Positions 14,275-19,234 of a stretch of 19,234 nt of DNA are shown in pieces. The DNA is from JACQSU01 sp964359785 (GTDB lineage: Archaea; Nanobdellota; Nanobdellia; Woesearchaeales; JAGWAF01). Made by a program: the position numbers and the translations under genes. The DNA lies in NCBI GenBank assembly GCA_964359785.1, contig CAYHWL010000012.1, forward strand, positions 1-19,234, in the 5' to 3' direction. The notes under the pieces are model-generated. The model was not told the origin of the DNA. It did not search any database and saw nothing but the letters and a program-made list of their open reading frames with translations. The stretch's first letter is position 1; each line of letters begins with the position of its first letter.

Positions 14275-16054
14275 ACGCGCCATATGATCTTTGGATGGCC
14301 TTGAGCTTTCTTATGTTGAGCGCACCAGAACCATCTGTGATGTAAGCCAGTGCAATCGAAGTGCATATCAGATCCCGCCTGGTCTTCTCGAATTGTTGCA
14401 GATAGCCAGGTCTGTCTGCGGACCCAAATAGGCTAAGCGATCCCGCTTTTGCCTTGGCTTCAAGACACTCATCAGAATTGGCGAAGTACCTAGTGAATAG
14501 CTCTTCCACATCATCACAGATGCCGCTTAAGCTCTTGAGATAGCTGATGGCCATGCTAAACTGATTATAGTAATCCCTGCGTAACGTAGAATCCGGCTCT
14601 ACAGCCCGCACATAACTGTGAGGGGTGAGAGAGTCCTCTAACCGGTATTCACTACTGTGTAGGTGCGGCCGCTTGAAGTAATGGGATCTCTGTCCAAAGA
14701 AAGTGGTCTCTTCACGAGTGGTATGCATGAGTATAGAACGGGTGAGGCAAAGTCCAAGTCTCTTCGAGAAGCTATACTTCTCACATAATTCATGGATCTT
14801 CGAATCATTTGCTTCCTGCGGAAAATTGATATGGAGGTCCAGAATGTTCTTTTGCAGAGCCAGGAAATACGGGCGTAAGGCCAAACGTGCGGCTTTATCA
14901 TCCGAGGCTAGCGGCAGGAGATTTTCGATAGGTGCTGATACAGTTGTATTGAGCACTGGATTAGGCAATACCGGGTGTTTTTTTGTGACAGTCTCTAAAT
15001 CCTTCGCAAGACACCCTATGAACATGCAGCCTGATACAAAACAGCCGGCGATCAATCTCCAGTCGATCGACCAGTCGGACCTTGTCGCCGCCACAAAGTC
15101 CTTTCTCAATTCATTGTATACTTGATAATCGGGAAACGTGTCATATCTACTTGTTGAACTCACGCAGTTGCGTATAAGATTGCGATATGGTCGTGGCACC
15201 AGCTTCAATCTCTTCTTGAGATCCTTATCGTGCTTGGCAATATCTATCTTTTCCACTTTCTTGCCATTCTCATAAAGAGCGAGGCCCATGACCCTGCCTT
15301 CAAGCTGGACCTCTGTACCATCTGGATATTCCAATAGTTTTCGATCGAAAAGCGGCTCTCCTGTCAATGAGTGGAACATCACAGCGCCTATCGCGTATAT
15401 CTCCGAACGCACATTGCAATGTGAAGGCTTGTGCTCTACGATTGAGTTAAGGATGTCTGGACTTGTATATTGCGTCGCGCCTCTAGTCGGCAGCACTTTG
15501 TCAAATATGGCTTCCATTTTGCCTGCCGTCTGCATATCACATATCTTCACATGGTTGGTCTGTCTGCCGACAAGGATATTTGACGGTTTGAGGTCCCTGT
15601 GCAAGACGCCTTGTTCCATATTGAGCCATCGCATGGCGTCTATTATCTGTGTGAATCTCTGCTTGAATTTTTCCCTATCCTTGATGGGTCCCTGCATTCC
15701 GACTAGATCTTCGAGTGATATCCCGTCGTAATGCTCTTCTACTGGGATGGTGCTGTCATTCCATCGGAAGGCATCGTGCACCTGGATGATATTCGGGTGG
15801 GAGAGTTTATTTAGGATCAGGATCTCATGCTCATTGGTGTGCCCATTAGATATGTTCCATCGAGTGGTGGGAGAAGAATACCTTGCGATGTTTTGCTTTG
15901 GGACTTTTATCACCCTTCGCTGCTCGACGCCCTCTTTCTTGTATTCAACTTCGTAGACATCGCTAGTCTGGCCTTCTCCTAGCTTGCTTTTAACATGATA
16001 TCCTCTGCTTAGAAGGAAATCTAGCAGTCCAGGAGGCAATTCATAGTCATACAT
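14249..16054 (-). CDS. Transmembrane Ser/Thr-type protein kinase with large C-terminal domain
   Basis: The 601-residue product has a eukaryotic-type kinase domain at about 19-320: glycine loop LGEGQTSDVYEV (25-36), ATP-binding Lys50 in VIKVPK, a likely helix-C Glu at 75 or 77, catalytic loop HRDLKPSN (152-159) and metal-binding Asp173. DFG is changed to DMQ, APE to SPD (198-200), and the usual Asp in helix F appears as Glu218 in SEIYAIG. The core catalytic residues remain, so activity is plausible. A TM segment (334-350, LIAGCFVSGCMFIGC) separates the kinase from about 250 residues of unknown helical sequence, expected on the outside. It is coupled by an 8-base overlap to an AbrB-like gene. 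The C-terminal domain matches nothing I know. Confidence 0.88.
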   Translation of the reverse strand: MYDYELPPGLLDFLLSRGYHVKSKLGEGQTSDVYEVEYKKEGVEQRRVIKVPKQNIARYSSPTTRWNISNGHTNEHEILILNKLSHPNIIQVHDAFRWNDSTIPVEEHYDGISLEDLVGMQGPIKDREKFKQRFTQIIDAMRWLNMEQGVLHRDLKPSNILVGRQTNHVKICDMQTAGKMEAIFDKVLPTRGATQYTSPDILNSIVEHKPSHCNVRSEIYAIGAVMFHSLTGEPLFDRKLLEYPDGTEVQLEGRVMGLALYENGKKVEKIDIAKHDKDLKKRLKLVPRPYRNLIRNCVSSTSRYDTFPDYQVYNELRKDFVAATRSDWSIDWRLIAGCFVSGCMFIGCLAKDLETVTKKHPVLPNPVLNTTVSAPIENLLPLASDDKAARLALRPYFLALQKNILDLHINFPQEANDSKIHELCEKYSFSKRLGLCLTRSILMHTTREETTFFGQRSHYFKRPHLHSSEYRLEDSLTPHSYVRAVEPDSTLRRDYYNQFSMAISYLKSLSGICDDVEELFTRYFANSDECLEAKAKAGSLSLFGSADRPGYLQQFEKTRRDLICTSIALAYITDGSGALNIRKLKAIQRSYGAFTSQEKGQ

Positions 16055-16184
16055 GCCCGATCACCTTGAATGTGACCTCTACCACTGTATTTGGGCATAG
16101 ATCGTTTTGTAGGACTTTTGGTATCACGAGCACCGCTTGCGATCCATGTTTTGCTATCTTCTTTGTGATGGTGTATTGTTCCAT
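16047..16184 (-). CDS. Small AbrB-like (swapped-hairpin) protein
   Basis: The 45-residue frame reads MEQYTITKKIAKHGSQAVLV and continues IPKVLQNDLCPNTVVEVTFK. This is the K-x-G-x-S-x-x-V-x-IPK pattern of SpoVT-AbrB domains, which form dimers through swapped beta hairpins and bind promoter DNA. AGGGGT lies just upstream of the ATG and a TATA box at 16222-16229. The stop overlaps the kinase ATG by 8 bases, so both are made from one message and this is probably the kinase's partner or autoregulator. The long plus-strand frame across the same DNA has unnatural composition and no family features. Confidence 0.75.
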   Translation of the reverse strand: MEQYTITKKIAKHGSQAVLVIPKVLQNDLCPNTVVEVTFKVIGHV

Positions 16185-16221
16185 GAAAACCCCTGATTAT
16201 ACACCAATTATGTATAGTTCA

Positions 16222-16229
16222 TATATAAA
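16222..16229 (-). promoter_or_regulatory. TATA box of the AbrB/kinase operon
   Basis: The minus strand reads TTTATATA with a predicted start near 16199, leaving about 15 bases of leader that include AGGGGT before the ATG at 16184. No other minus-strand box closer to the gene was seen. Confidence 0.55.
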
Positions 16230-16340
16230 TGTTACTACTGTTGCGTGGTATATTGTGGGTCTTGGGTTGGTGGAGATGGACTGGATCTCGCGGTCTGGGC
16301 ATGGACTATTTTGGCTGTTTTGTAAGAGAGTGGTTTCGAT

Positions 16341-16351
16341 ACATATTAATA
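16341..16351 (+). promoter_or_regulatory. TATA-like box for the small lipoprotein
   Basis: ACATATTAATA is centred about 27 bases before the ATG at 16373 with no Shine-Dalgarno between, as in a leaderless transcript. Confidence 0.45.
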
Positions 16352-16372
16352 ATGAACCGCTGAATATGTGTT

Positions 16373-16909
16373 ATGAATAAATCAATCGCATTGATACCAA
16401 TCCTGTTACTCATTTTGGCGTGCCAAGACCCAGGTACGTTAAAAGAATCTCCAAGTGATATAGATAATGGAAATGGCACAAACGCTCAAGTGACATCTGA
16501 CCCTAATGCAGGTGTAGTATCTAATGCGTCTGTCAGTGAAGAATTGGGTGTGAATCAAACTGGGGAAATAGAATCAACTGCCATCAATGAGTCCGAGGCT
16601 AATAACACAAAAGGATCTGTTGCTATGGAATCCACACAGAAAACCAAAGAACCCTCTGTCGGTGTGAGATTGACAAATATCCCAAATGACTGGGAAGAAA
16701 GAGGCGCACGAGCAGGAGAATACTGCGCAAGGGAGTACAAAGATTTTGAAGGGGTCTGGGACGATCTGTCAGTGGAAAAACAAAAATTCCTGCTAAAATG
16801 CATCGAGATAAATTGTGTGCCATTATGCAAGGGCAAACTCGTGAACAAATGCGAGATGCAGTGCCAGTATAGCGGGAAAACCTATGTCAAACAATTCTTG
16901 AGAGTCTAG
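16373..16909 (+). CDS. Small lipoprotein with Cys-rich C-terminus
   Basis: The 178-residue product has a short signal ending in the lipobox LILAC, so Cys17 is lipidated and the protein tethered outside the membrane. Residues 18-95 are low-complexity (N, S, T, E, D) with about five N-X-S/T sequons, a likely glycosylated stalk. Residues about 105-178 form a compact domain with seven cysteines (YCAREY, LKCIEINCVPLCKG, NKCEMQC), probably disulfide-linked. No homologue comes to mind. It stands alone with a leaderless promoter between the kinase operon and the toxin-antitoxin region; a ligand-binding partner of the kinase's outer domain is only a guess. Confidence 0.75.
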   Translation: MNKSIALIPILLLILACQDPGTLKESPSDIDNGNGTNAQVTSDPNAGVVSNASVSEELGVNQTGEIESTAINESEANNTKGSVAMESTQKTKEPSVGVRLTNIPNDWEERGARAGEYCAREYKDFEGVWDDLSVEKQKFLLKCIEINCVPLCKGKLVNKCEMQCQYSGKTYVKQFLRV

Positions 16910-16930
16910 GTGGTTTGGGGTAATCCTTGA

Positions 16931-16987
16931 TGGCGCTTTGAGACCTCGGTCGAAAAAGATTTAGATGGGTTTGGGAAGAACAAGTAA
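16931..16987. repeat. Repeat element part A, copy 1
   Basis: This 57-base segment matches 17842-17898 at 53 of 57 positions; all four differences are C/T. It is the first part of a bipartite element whose second part is at 17051-17072. The two copies bracket the vapBC pair, and each element lies upstream of a toxin-antitoxin promoter. In the one open frame three of the differences change the residue (R/C, T/I, F/L), so it does not look protein-coding. Confidence 0.85.
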
Positions 16988-16990
16988 AAG

Positions 16991-17037
16991 CCTCGAATGT
17001 CCGCAACACTTTGAGGTCCAAAAACCGAAGGTTTTTG
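16991..17037 (+). other. Two adjacent hairpins, possible terminator
   Basis: CCTCGAA (16991-16997) pairs with TTTGAGG (17010-17016) with one G-T. CAAAAACC (17019-17026) pairs perfectly with GGTTTTTG (17030-17037) over a GAA loop, followed by TTT. The second hairpin with its T-rich tail could end the lipoprotein transcript. Both are absent from copy 2 of the repeat element. Confidence 0.5.
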
Positions 17038-17050
17038 TTTACCCCATAAG

Positions 17051-17072
17051 GACAGTCTAGGACATTCCTGAA
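17051..17072. repeat. Repeat element part C, copy 1
   Basis: This 22-base segment matches 17911-17932 at 20 of 22 positions, again with only C/T differences. Both copies can form a 5-base-pair hairpin: TAGGA-CAT-TCCTG here, CAGGA-CAC-TCCTG there. The change in the stem swaps a C-G pair for a T-G pair, so pairing is kept in RNA. Confidence 0.75.
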
Positions 17073-17133
17073 TATGAAAAATAGAGGTAGTTTCTATAAC
17101 TATTTTTCTGATGGCGCATCTTCATCAGGAAAG

Positions 17134-17141
17134 TTTATATA
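17134..17141 (+). promoter_or_regulatory. TATA box of vapBC
   Basis: TTTATATA gives a start near 17163 and about 20 bases of leader with AAAGGTGA before the ATG at 17183. Confidence 0.6.
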
Positions 17142-17182
17142 TCTATACATAATATACGTATTTACACATAAAGGTGAAAACC

Positions 17183-17413
17183 ATGACAACCATGACTTTA
17201 GCTGTACCTGAAGAGCTTAGAAAGCGGATGGACCATTTCCCAGAGATGAACTGGTCTCAAGTAGCGAGGCAAGCTTTTTGTGATAAGATTGAAGATCTCG
17301 AATTACTTATGAAATTCAAAGCAAAAAGCACGCTCACAGAAGACGATGCTATGCGCCTTGGAAAGGAAGTAGGAAGAGCCCTGACAAAACGCCTAAAAGA
17401 AAGGGCTGCTTGA
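17183..17413 (+). CDS. vapB: VapB-like antitoxin
   Basis: From ATG 17183 the product is 76 residues. It opens MTTMTLAVPEELRKRMD, a ribbon-helix-helix strand and first helix, followed by MNWSQVARQAFCDKIEDLEL as the second helix. The C-terminal half is charged and helical (DAMRLGKEVGRALTKRLKER) and should wrap the toxin. GGTGA five bases upstream favours this ATG over the GTG at 17174 or the ATG at 17192. The toxin gene begins 2 bases after the stop. The pair is expected to repress its own promoter. Direct repeats flank the pair. Confidence 0.85.
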   Translation: MTTMTLAVPEELRKRMDHFPEMNWSQVARQAFCDKIEDLELLMKFKAKSTLTEDDAMRLGKEVGRALTKRLKERAA

Positions 17414-17415
17414 AT

Positions 17416-17823
17416 ATGGATTTGGTGCTTGATGCGAATGTACTGTTCTCTGCCCTGATTAGACAGGATACTACATTTAGGCTAGTTCTACATGACAATA
17501 TCCACCTATATGCGCCAGAGTTCTTACTAATTGAATTGGCGAAATATAAAGAAGTCATCTTGCAGAAAACTGGGAAGAGCGCCGTAGAATTCGAAGATGT
17601 GCTTGCGATATTGCGAAGATATATCATATTTGTCCCAATAGAGGATTTTATCTCACACCTCGCCGAAGCTGAAAGGACATCGCCCGATCCAAAGGATGTC
17701 GCCTATTTGGCTCTTGCCTTGAAAATGGACATTCCTATTTGGTCTAATGACAAAGCATTGCAGACTAAACAGAACAGCATAAAAGTTCTATCTACAAAGG
17801 ACATAGTGGGCCTACTGAAATAA
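17416..17823 (+). CDS. vapC: VapC-like PIN-domain toxin
   Basis: The 135-residue product is a PIN-domain ribonuclease. The four acidic metal ligands are visible: Asp6 in LVLDANVLFS, Glu40 in LLIELAKY, Asp94 in DPKDVAYLALAL, and Asp112 in WSNDKAL. VapC toxins cleave specific RNAs, often tRNA or rRNA, when freed from VapB. The catalytic set looks intact. The ATG at 17416 starts the family-typical N-terminus; a TTG at 17410 would add two residues and overlap the antitoxin stop. The T-rich run at 17832-17850 just after the stop may terminate transcription. Confidence 0.9.
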   Translation: MDLVLDANVLFSALIRQDTTFRLVLHDNIHLYAPEFLLIELAKYKEVILQKTGKSAVEFEDVLAILRRYIIFVPIEDFISHLAEAERTSPDPKDVAYLALALKMDIPIWSNDKALQTKQNSIKVLSTKDIVGLLK

Positions 17824-17841
17824 GAATATTGGTTTTTGTTT

Positions 17842-17898
17842 TGGTGTTTTGAGATCTCGGTCGAAAAAGATTTAGATGGGCTTGGGAAGAACAAGTAA
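17842..17898. repeat. Repeat element part A, copy 2
   Basis: This is the second 57-base copy of 16931-16987. It lies 18 bases after the vapC stop and upstream of the RelBE-like pair. Here only 12 bases separate it from part C, against 63 in copy 1, where two hairpins intervene. It contains the palindrome GAGATCTC, which is GAGACCTC in copy 1. Confidence 0.85.
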
Positions 17899-17910
17899 GC
17901 GCCCCCTAAT

Positions 17911-17932
17911 GACAGTCCAGGACACTCCTGAA
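17911..17932. repeat. Repeat element part C, copy 2
   Basis: This is the second copy of 17051-17072, holding the hairpin CAGGA-CAC-TCCTG at 17918-17930. It ends about 25 bases before the TATA box of the RelBE-like pair. Confidence 0.75.
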
Positions 17933-17956
17933 CGTATAATATCTTTTCTAGTAAGA

Positions 17957-17964
17957 TTTATAAG
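17957..17964 (+). promoter_or_regulatory. TATA box of the RelBE-like pair
   Basis: TTTATAAG is centred about 26 bases before the ATG at 17987, the spacing of a leaderless archaeal promoter. It decides the start of the antitoxin gene. Confidence 0.6.
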
Positions 17965-17986
17965 TTTCGCTTGGATTAAGCCACCT

Positions 17987-18181
17987 ATGAGTGATACTAC
18001 GATGGAACACATGCACGCTGATATGGAACAGCTCAAGAATGATATCTCTATTATTAAGCATATTCTAACTGAAGAAGGCAAACTCACGCCCTATGCCAGG
18101 AAAGCATTGGCAGAGGCTAGAGCGACCCCAGATTCTGAATATATTAATCATAATGAGCTGAAGAAGAGAATCCTCAAATGA
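17987..18181 (+). CDS. RelB-like antitoxin
   Basis: The 64-residue product begins MSDTTMEHMHADMEQLKNDI, a long amphipathic helix, and ends SEYINHNELKKRI, a tail common in archaeal RelB-like antitoxins. The open frame runs back to 17876, but that part lies in the repeat element and encodes unrelated residues; the leaderless spacing from the TATA box favours 17987. The stop overlaps the toxin start as ATGA. It should bind and block the toxin next to it. No clear DNA-binding motif is seen. Confidence 0.8.
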   Translation: MSDTTMEHMHADMEQLKNDISIIKHILTEEGKLTPYARKALAEARATPDSEYINHNELKKRILK

Positions 18182-18423
18182 GGTATGAGATAATTTGGCA
18201 TCCGAAAGCTGCGAAATATGCCGAGAAACTACCCAACGAGATTTCTATACGAGTCTTGGAGAAATTCGATGAACTATCAGGTGACCCATTTCGATATCTA
18301 GAGCACTTTGAAGGCGAGGGATACAAATTCAGGGTTGGCGAGTATCGAGCACTAATCGATGTTGACTTTGAGAAGAAACTGCTAAAGGTTCGAGTTTTTG
18401 ATAAACGGGGAAGAATCTATTGA
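18178..18423 (+). CDS. RelE/ParE-superfamily toxin
   Basis: The 81-residue product has the RelE/ParE pattern: a strand at MRYEIIWHPKA, two helices to about residue 35, DPFRYLEHFEGEG, then the core strands YKFRVGEYRALIDVDFE and LLKVRVFDKRGRIY. Basic residues at Arg52, Arg57 and Arg77 are where RelE enzymes contact mRNA in the ribosome. RelE-type members cleave mRNA and ParE-type members attack gyrase; the archaeal setting and the ending favour RelE. It overlaps its antitoxin gene by 4 bases. Confidence 0.87.
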   Translation: MRYEIIWHPKAAKYAEKLPNEISIRVLEKFDELSGDPFRYLEHFEGEGYKFRVGEYRALIDVDFEKKLLKVRVFDKRGRIY

Positions 18424-18502
18424 TACGGTAGTTATACTGTGGCAAGTCATTGTGTGCATGAGAAAGTGGAAGAGGAGGTGATGGTGCATTGAGGATCAAT
18501 TA

Positions 18503-18510
18503 TTTAAGTA
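18503..18510 (+). promoter_or_regulatory. TATA-like box for the gene at 18530
   Basis: TTTAAGTA is centred about 24 bases before the ATG at 18530, consistent with a leaderless start. Confidence 0.45.
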
Positions 18511-18529
18511 TAGACTCTTTTTATAGAAT

Positions 18530-18967
18530 ATGATTAACTTTAAGAGTAGAATCCAGGAAGAAGCGCATAAGATAGGAAACACCCCTACCTTGTATCATGC
18601 GATTGTATTGGATGAAGATAGAGAGCCATCCTCGACAGTCTCATGGTACAAGATTTATCGGAGTTATGCTGAAACGGAGGGATCTCTTGCCAAAGAGTCA
18701 TTCTGGCCAGAACCAGTGATCGCTTTTGTGAAAGCAAAGAAAGAGGGGCTTATCTGGAAATTGTATGATAACACATTCAATTGGACTATTGAGTCCCAAT
18801 TTGGTTATACATTGACCACTAATCGAGCTCAGCTACTTGTGTACCAAAGGGCACATAAAATAGCACAGATCGCATCCAGATGCCTTGGTGTTCCACTTGT
18901 GGAGATAATATTGTCAGAACAAACAGATCGAATGATCATACCTCCAAAGGATAGACTATATCTTTGA
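18530..18967 (+). CDS. Unrecognised soluble protein (145 residues)
   Basis: I do not recognise this family. The 145-residue product has no signal, TM helix or Cys pairs. It has aromatic-rich stretches (SWYKIYRSYAETEG, WKLYDNTFNWTIESQFGY) and a predicted helix at about 98-120 (NRAQLLVYQRAHKIAQIASR), and ends with PPKDRLYL. It looks like a small alpha/beta domain. It has its own leaderless-type promoter and follows the RelBE-like pair by about 100 bases. Full-length composition and promoter spacing support it as real. It could be accessory cargo of the same region. Confidence 0.65.
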   Translation: MINFKSRIQEEAHKIGNTPTLYHAIVLDEDREPSSTVSWYKIYRSYAETEGSLAKESFWPEPVIAFVKAKKEGLIWKLYDNTFNWTIESQFGYTLTTNRAQLLVYQRAHKIAQIASRCLGVPLVEIILSEQTDRMIIPPKDRLYL

Positions 18968-18987
18968 ATAAGCATAGCCTTTGTTGG

Positions 18988-19018
18988 GCCGCTGTTGTGA
19001 GCATCGCCAAACTGCGGC
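18988..19018. other. Hairpin after the 145-residue gene
   Basis: GCCGC-T-GTT (18988-18996) pairs with AAC-T-GCGGC (19010-19018) with one T-T mismatch and a 13-base loop. No T-run follows on the plus strand. It may be a 3' RNA structure or processing site; the rest of the 130-base gap to 19098 shows only AT-rich promoter-like sequence such as CTATAAAG near 19080. Confidence 0.3.
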
Positions 19019-19097
19019 TGACTGGTGTCCAAACGATAGTTTGAGGCTTTGCATGTAAAATTAATTCAAGGAATACTTTCTATAAAGTTATCCTTAG

Positions 19098-19234
19098 ATG
19101 AAGGAAAACTTTCTACGAATTGGGATTGTCATCTTTGGATCGGTCCTTGATCAAGACCAGTCCACCATTCAGATGGATCCATATGAATCTTCGATTTCTG
19201 ACCCGGCTATGCGAACATGGAGTCCGGAAGCTTC
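19098..19234 (+). CDS. 5' end of a gene cut by the window edge (hypothetical)
   Basis: From the ATG at 19098 the frame stays open to the end of the window, 45 codons. It begins MKENFLRIGIVIFGSVLDQD and continues with DPYESSISDPAMRTWSPEA. The composition is plausible and the stretch LRIGIVIFGSVL is hydrophobic enough for a beta strand. No good Shine-Dalgarno or TATA spacing supports this exact start: CTATAAAG at 19079-19086 is only about 16 bases away. The true start may differ. No family is recognised. Confidence 0.4.
   Translation, partial: MKENFLRIGIVIFGSVLDQDQSTIQMDPYESSISDPAMRTWSPEA

Noticed and set aside
16066..16380. 104-codon plus-strand ORF opposite the AbrB-like gene
   Set aside because: Its composition is odd (Cys, Thr and Tyr rich), it has no promoter or ribosome site, and the minus strand encodes a clear AbrB pattern coupled to the kinase.
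17876..17986. N-terminal extension of the RelB-like frame
   Set aside because: It lies in the repeat element and the promoter; the leaderless spacing points to 17987.
1..19234. CRISPR arrays, tRNA or rRNA genes, insertion sequences
   Set aside because: No regularly spaced repeats, cloverleaf with a TTCGA loop, rRNA motif or transposase signature was found by eye on either strand.

Overview
The window reads as archaeal, and probably as an accessory stretch of an archaeal chromosome. TATA-like boxes lie about 24-29 bases upstream of many ATGs, so several transcripts appear leaderless (starts at 184, 2708, 5220, 16373, 17987 and 18530, perhaps also 12423). Downstream genes are joined by 4-base ATGA stop/start overlaps or have a GGAGG/GGTGA-type Shine-Dalgarno. 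An AbrB-PhoU fusion, minimal nucleotidyltransferase/HEPN pairs and an archaeal-style VapBC support this. Secreted proteins carry lipoboxes or N-terminal signals, and some are rich in N-X-S/T sequons. The phylum cannot be fixed from the sequence; I see no rRNA, tRNA, CRISPR array or transposase.

Layout. 1-3143 (+): the tail of an upstream gene, then two translationally coupled cell-surface proteins (a signal-peptide/TM protein and a lipoprotein with a C-terminal PH-like domain), a small orphan ORF, and a 53-residue ribbon-helix-helix protein. 3141-4292 (-): a membrane-anchored Cys-rich FecR-domain protein. 4589-5220 (-): a minimal MntA/HepT pair set between two 40-base direct repeats that carry the end of livF. 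5378-12246 (-): a seven-gene amino-acid transport operon in transcription order: tandem double substrate-binding lipoprotein, second binding lipoprotein, an AlaE-family alanine exporter, livH, livM, livG, livF.

12247-12422 is a divergent control region with palindromes and a 20-base tandem repeat. 12423-14274 (+) is a coupled operon of HTH-nucleotidyltransferase, HEPN protein and AbrB-PhoU regulator. It meets, tail to tail with a 26-base overlap, a minus-strand operon of a 45-residue AbrB-like protein and a 601-residue transmembrane Ser/Thr-type kinase (14249-16184). 16373-16909 is a small lipoprotein. 17183-18423 holds a VapBC pair and a RelBE-like pair, each preceded by a copy of a bipartite repeat. 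An unrecognised 145-residue gene and a truncated ORF close the window.

How they may work together. The liv operon should import branched-chain or related amino acids with ATP; AlaE in the same transcript suggests balancing of import with alanine export. The nucleotidyltransferase/HEPN/AbrB-PhoU operon and the AbrB/kinase operon both look like signalling or regulatory modules. Four toxin-antitoxin-like pairs in 14 kb, two of them bracketed by direct repeats, mark a region of repeated gene gain.
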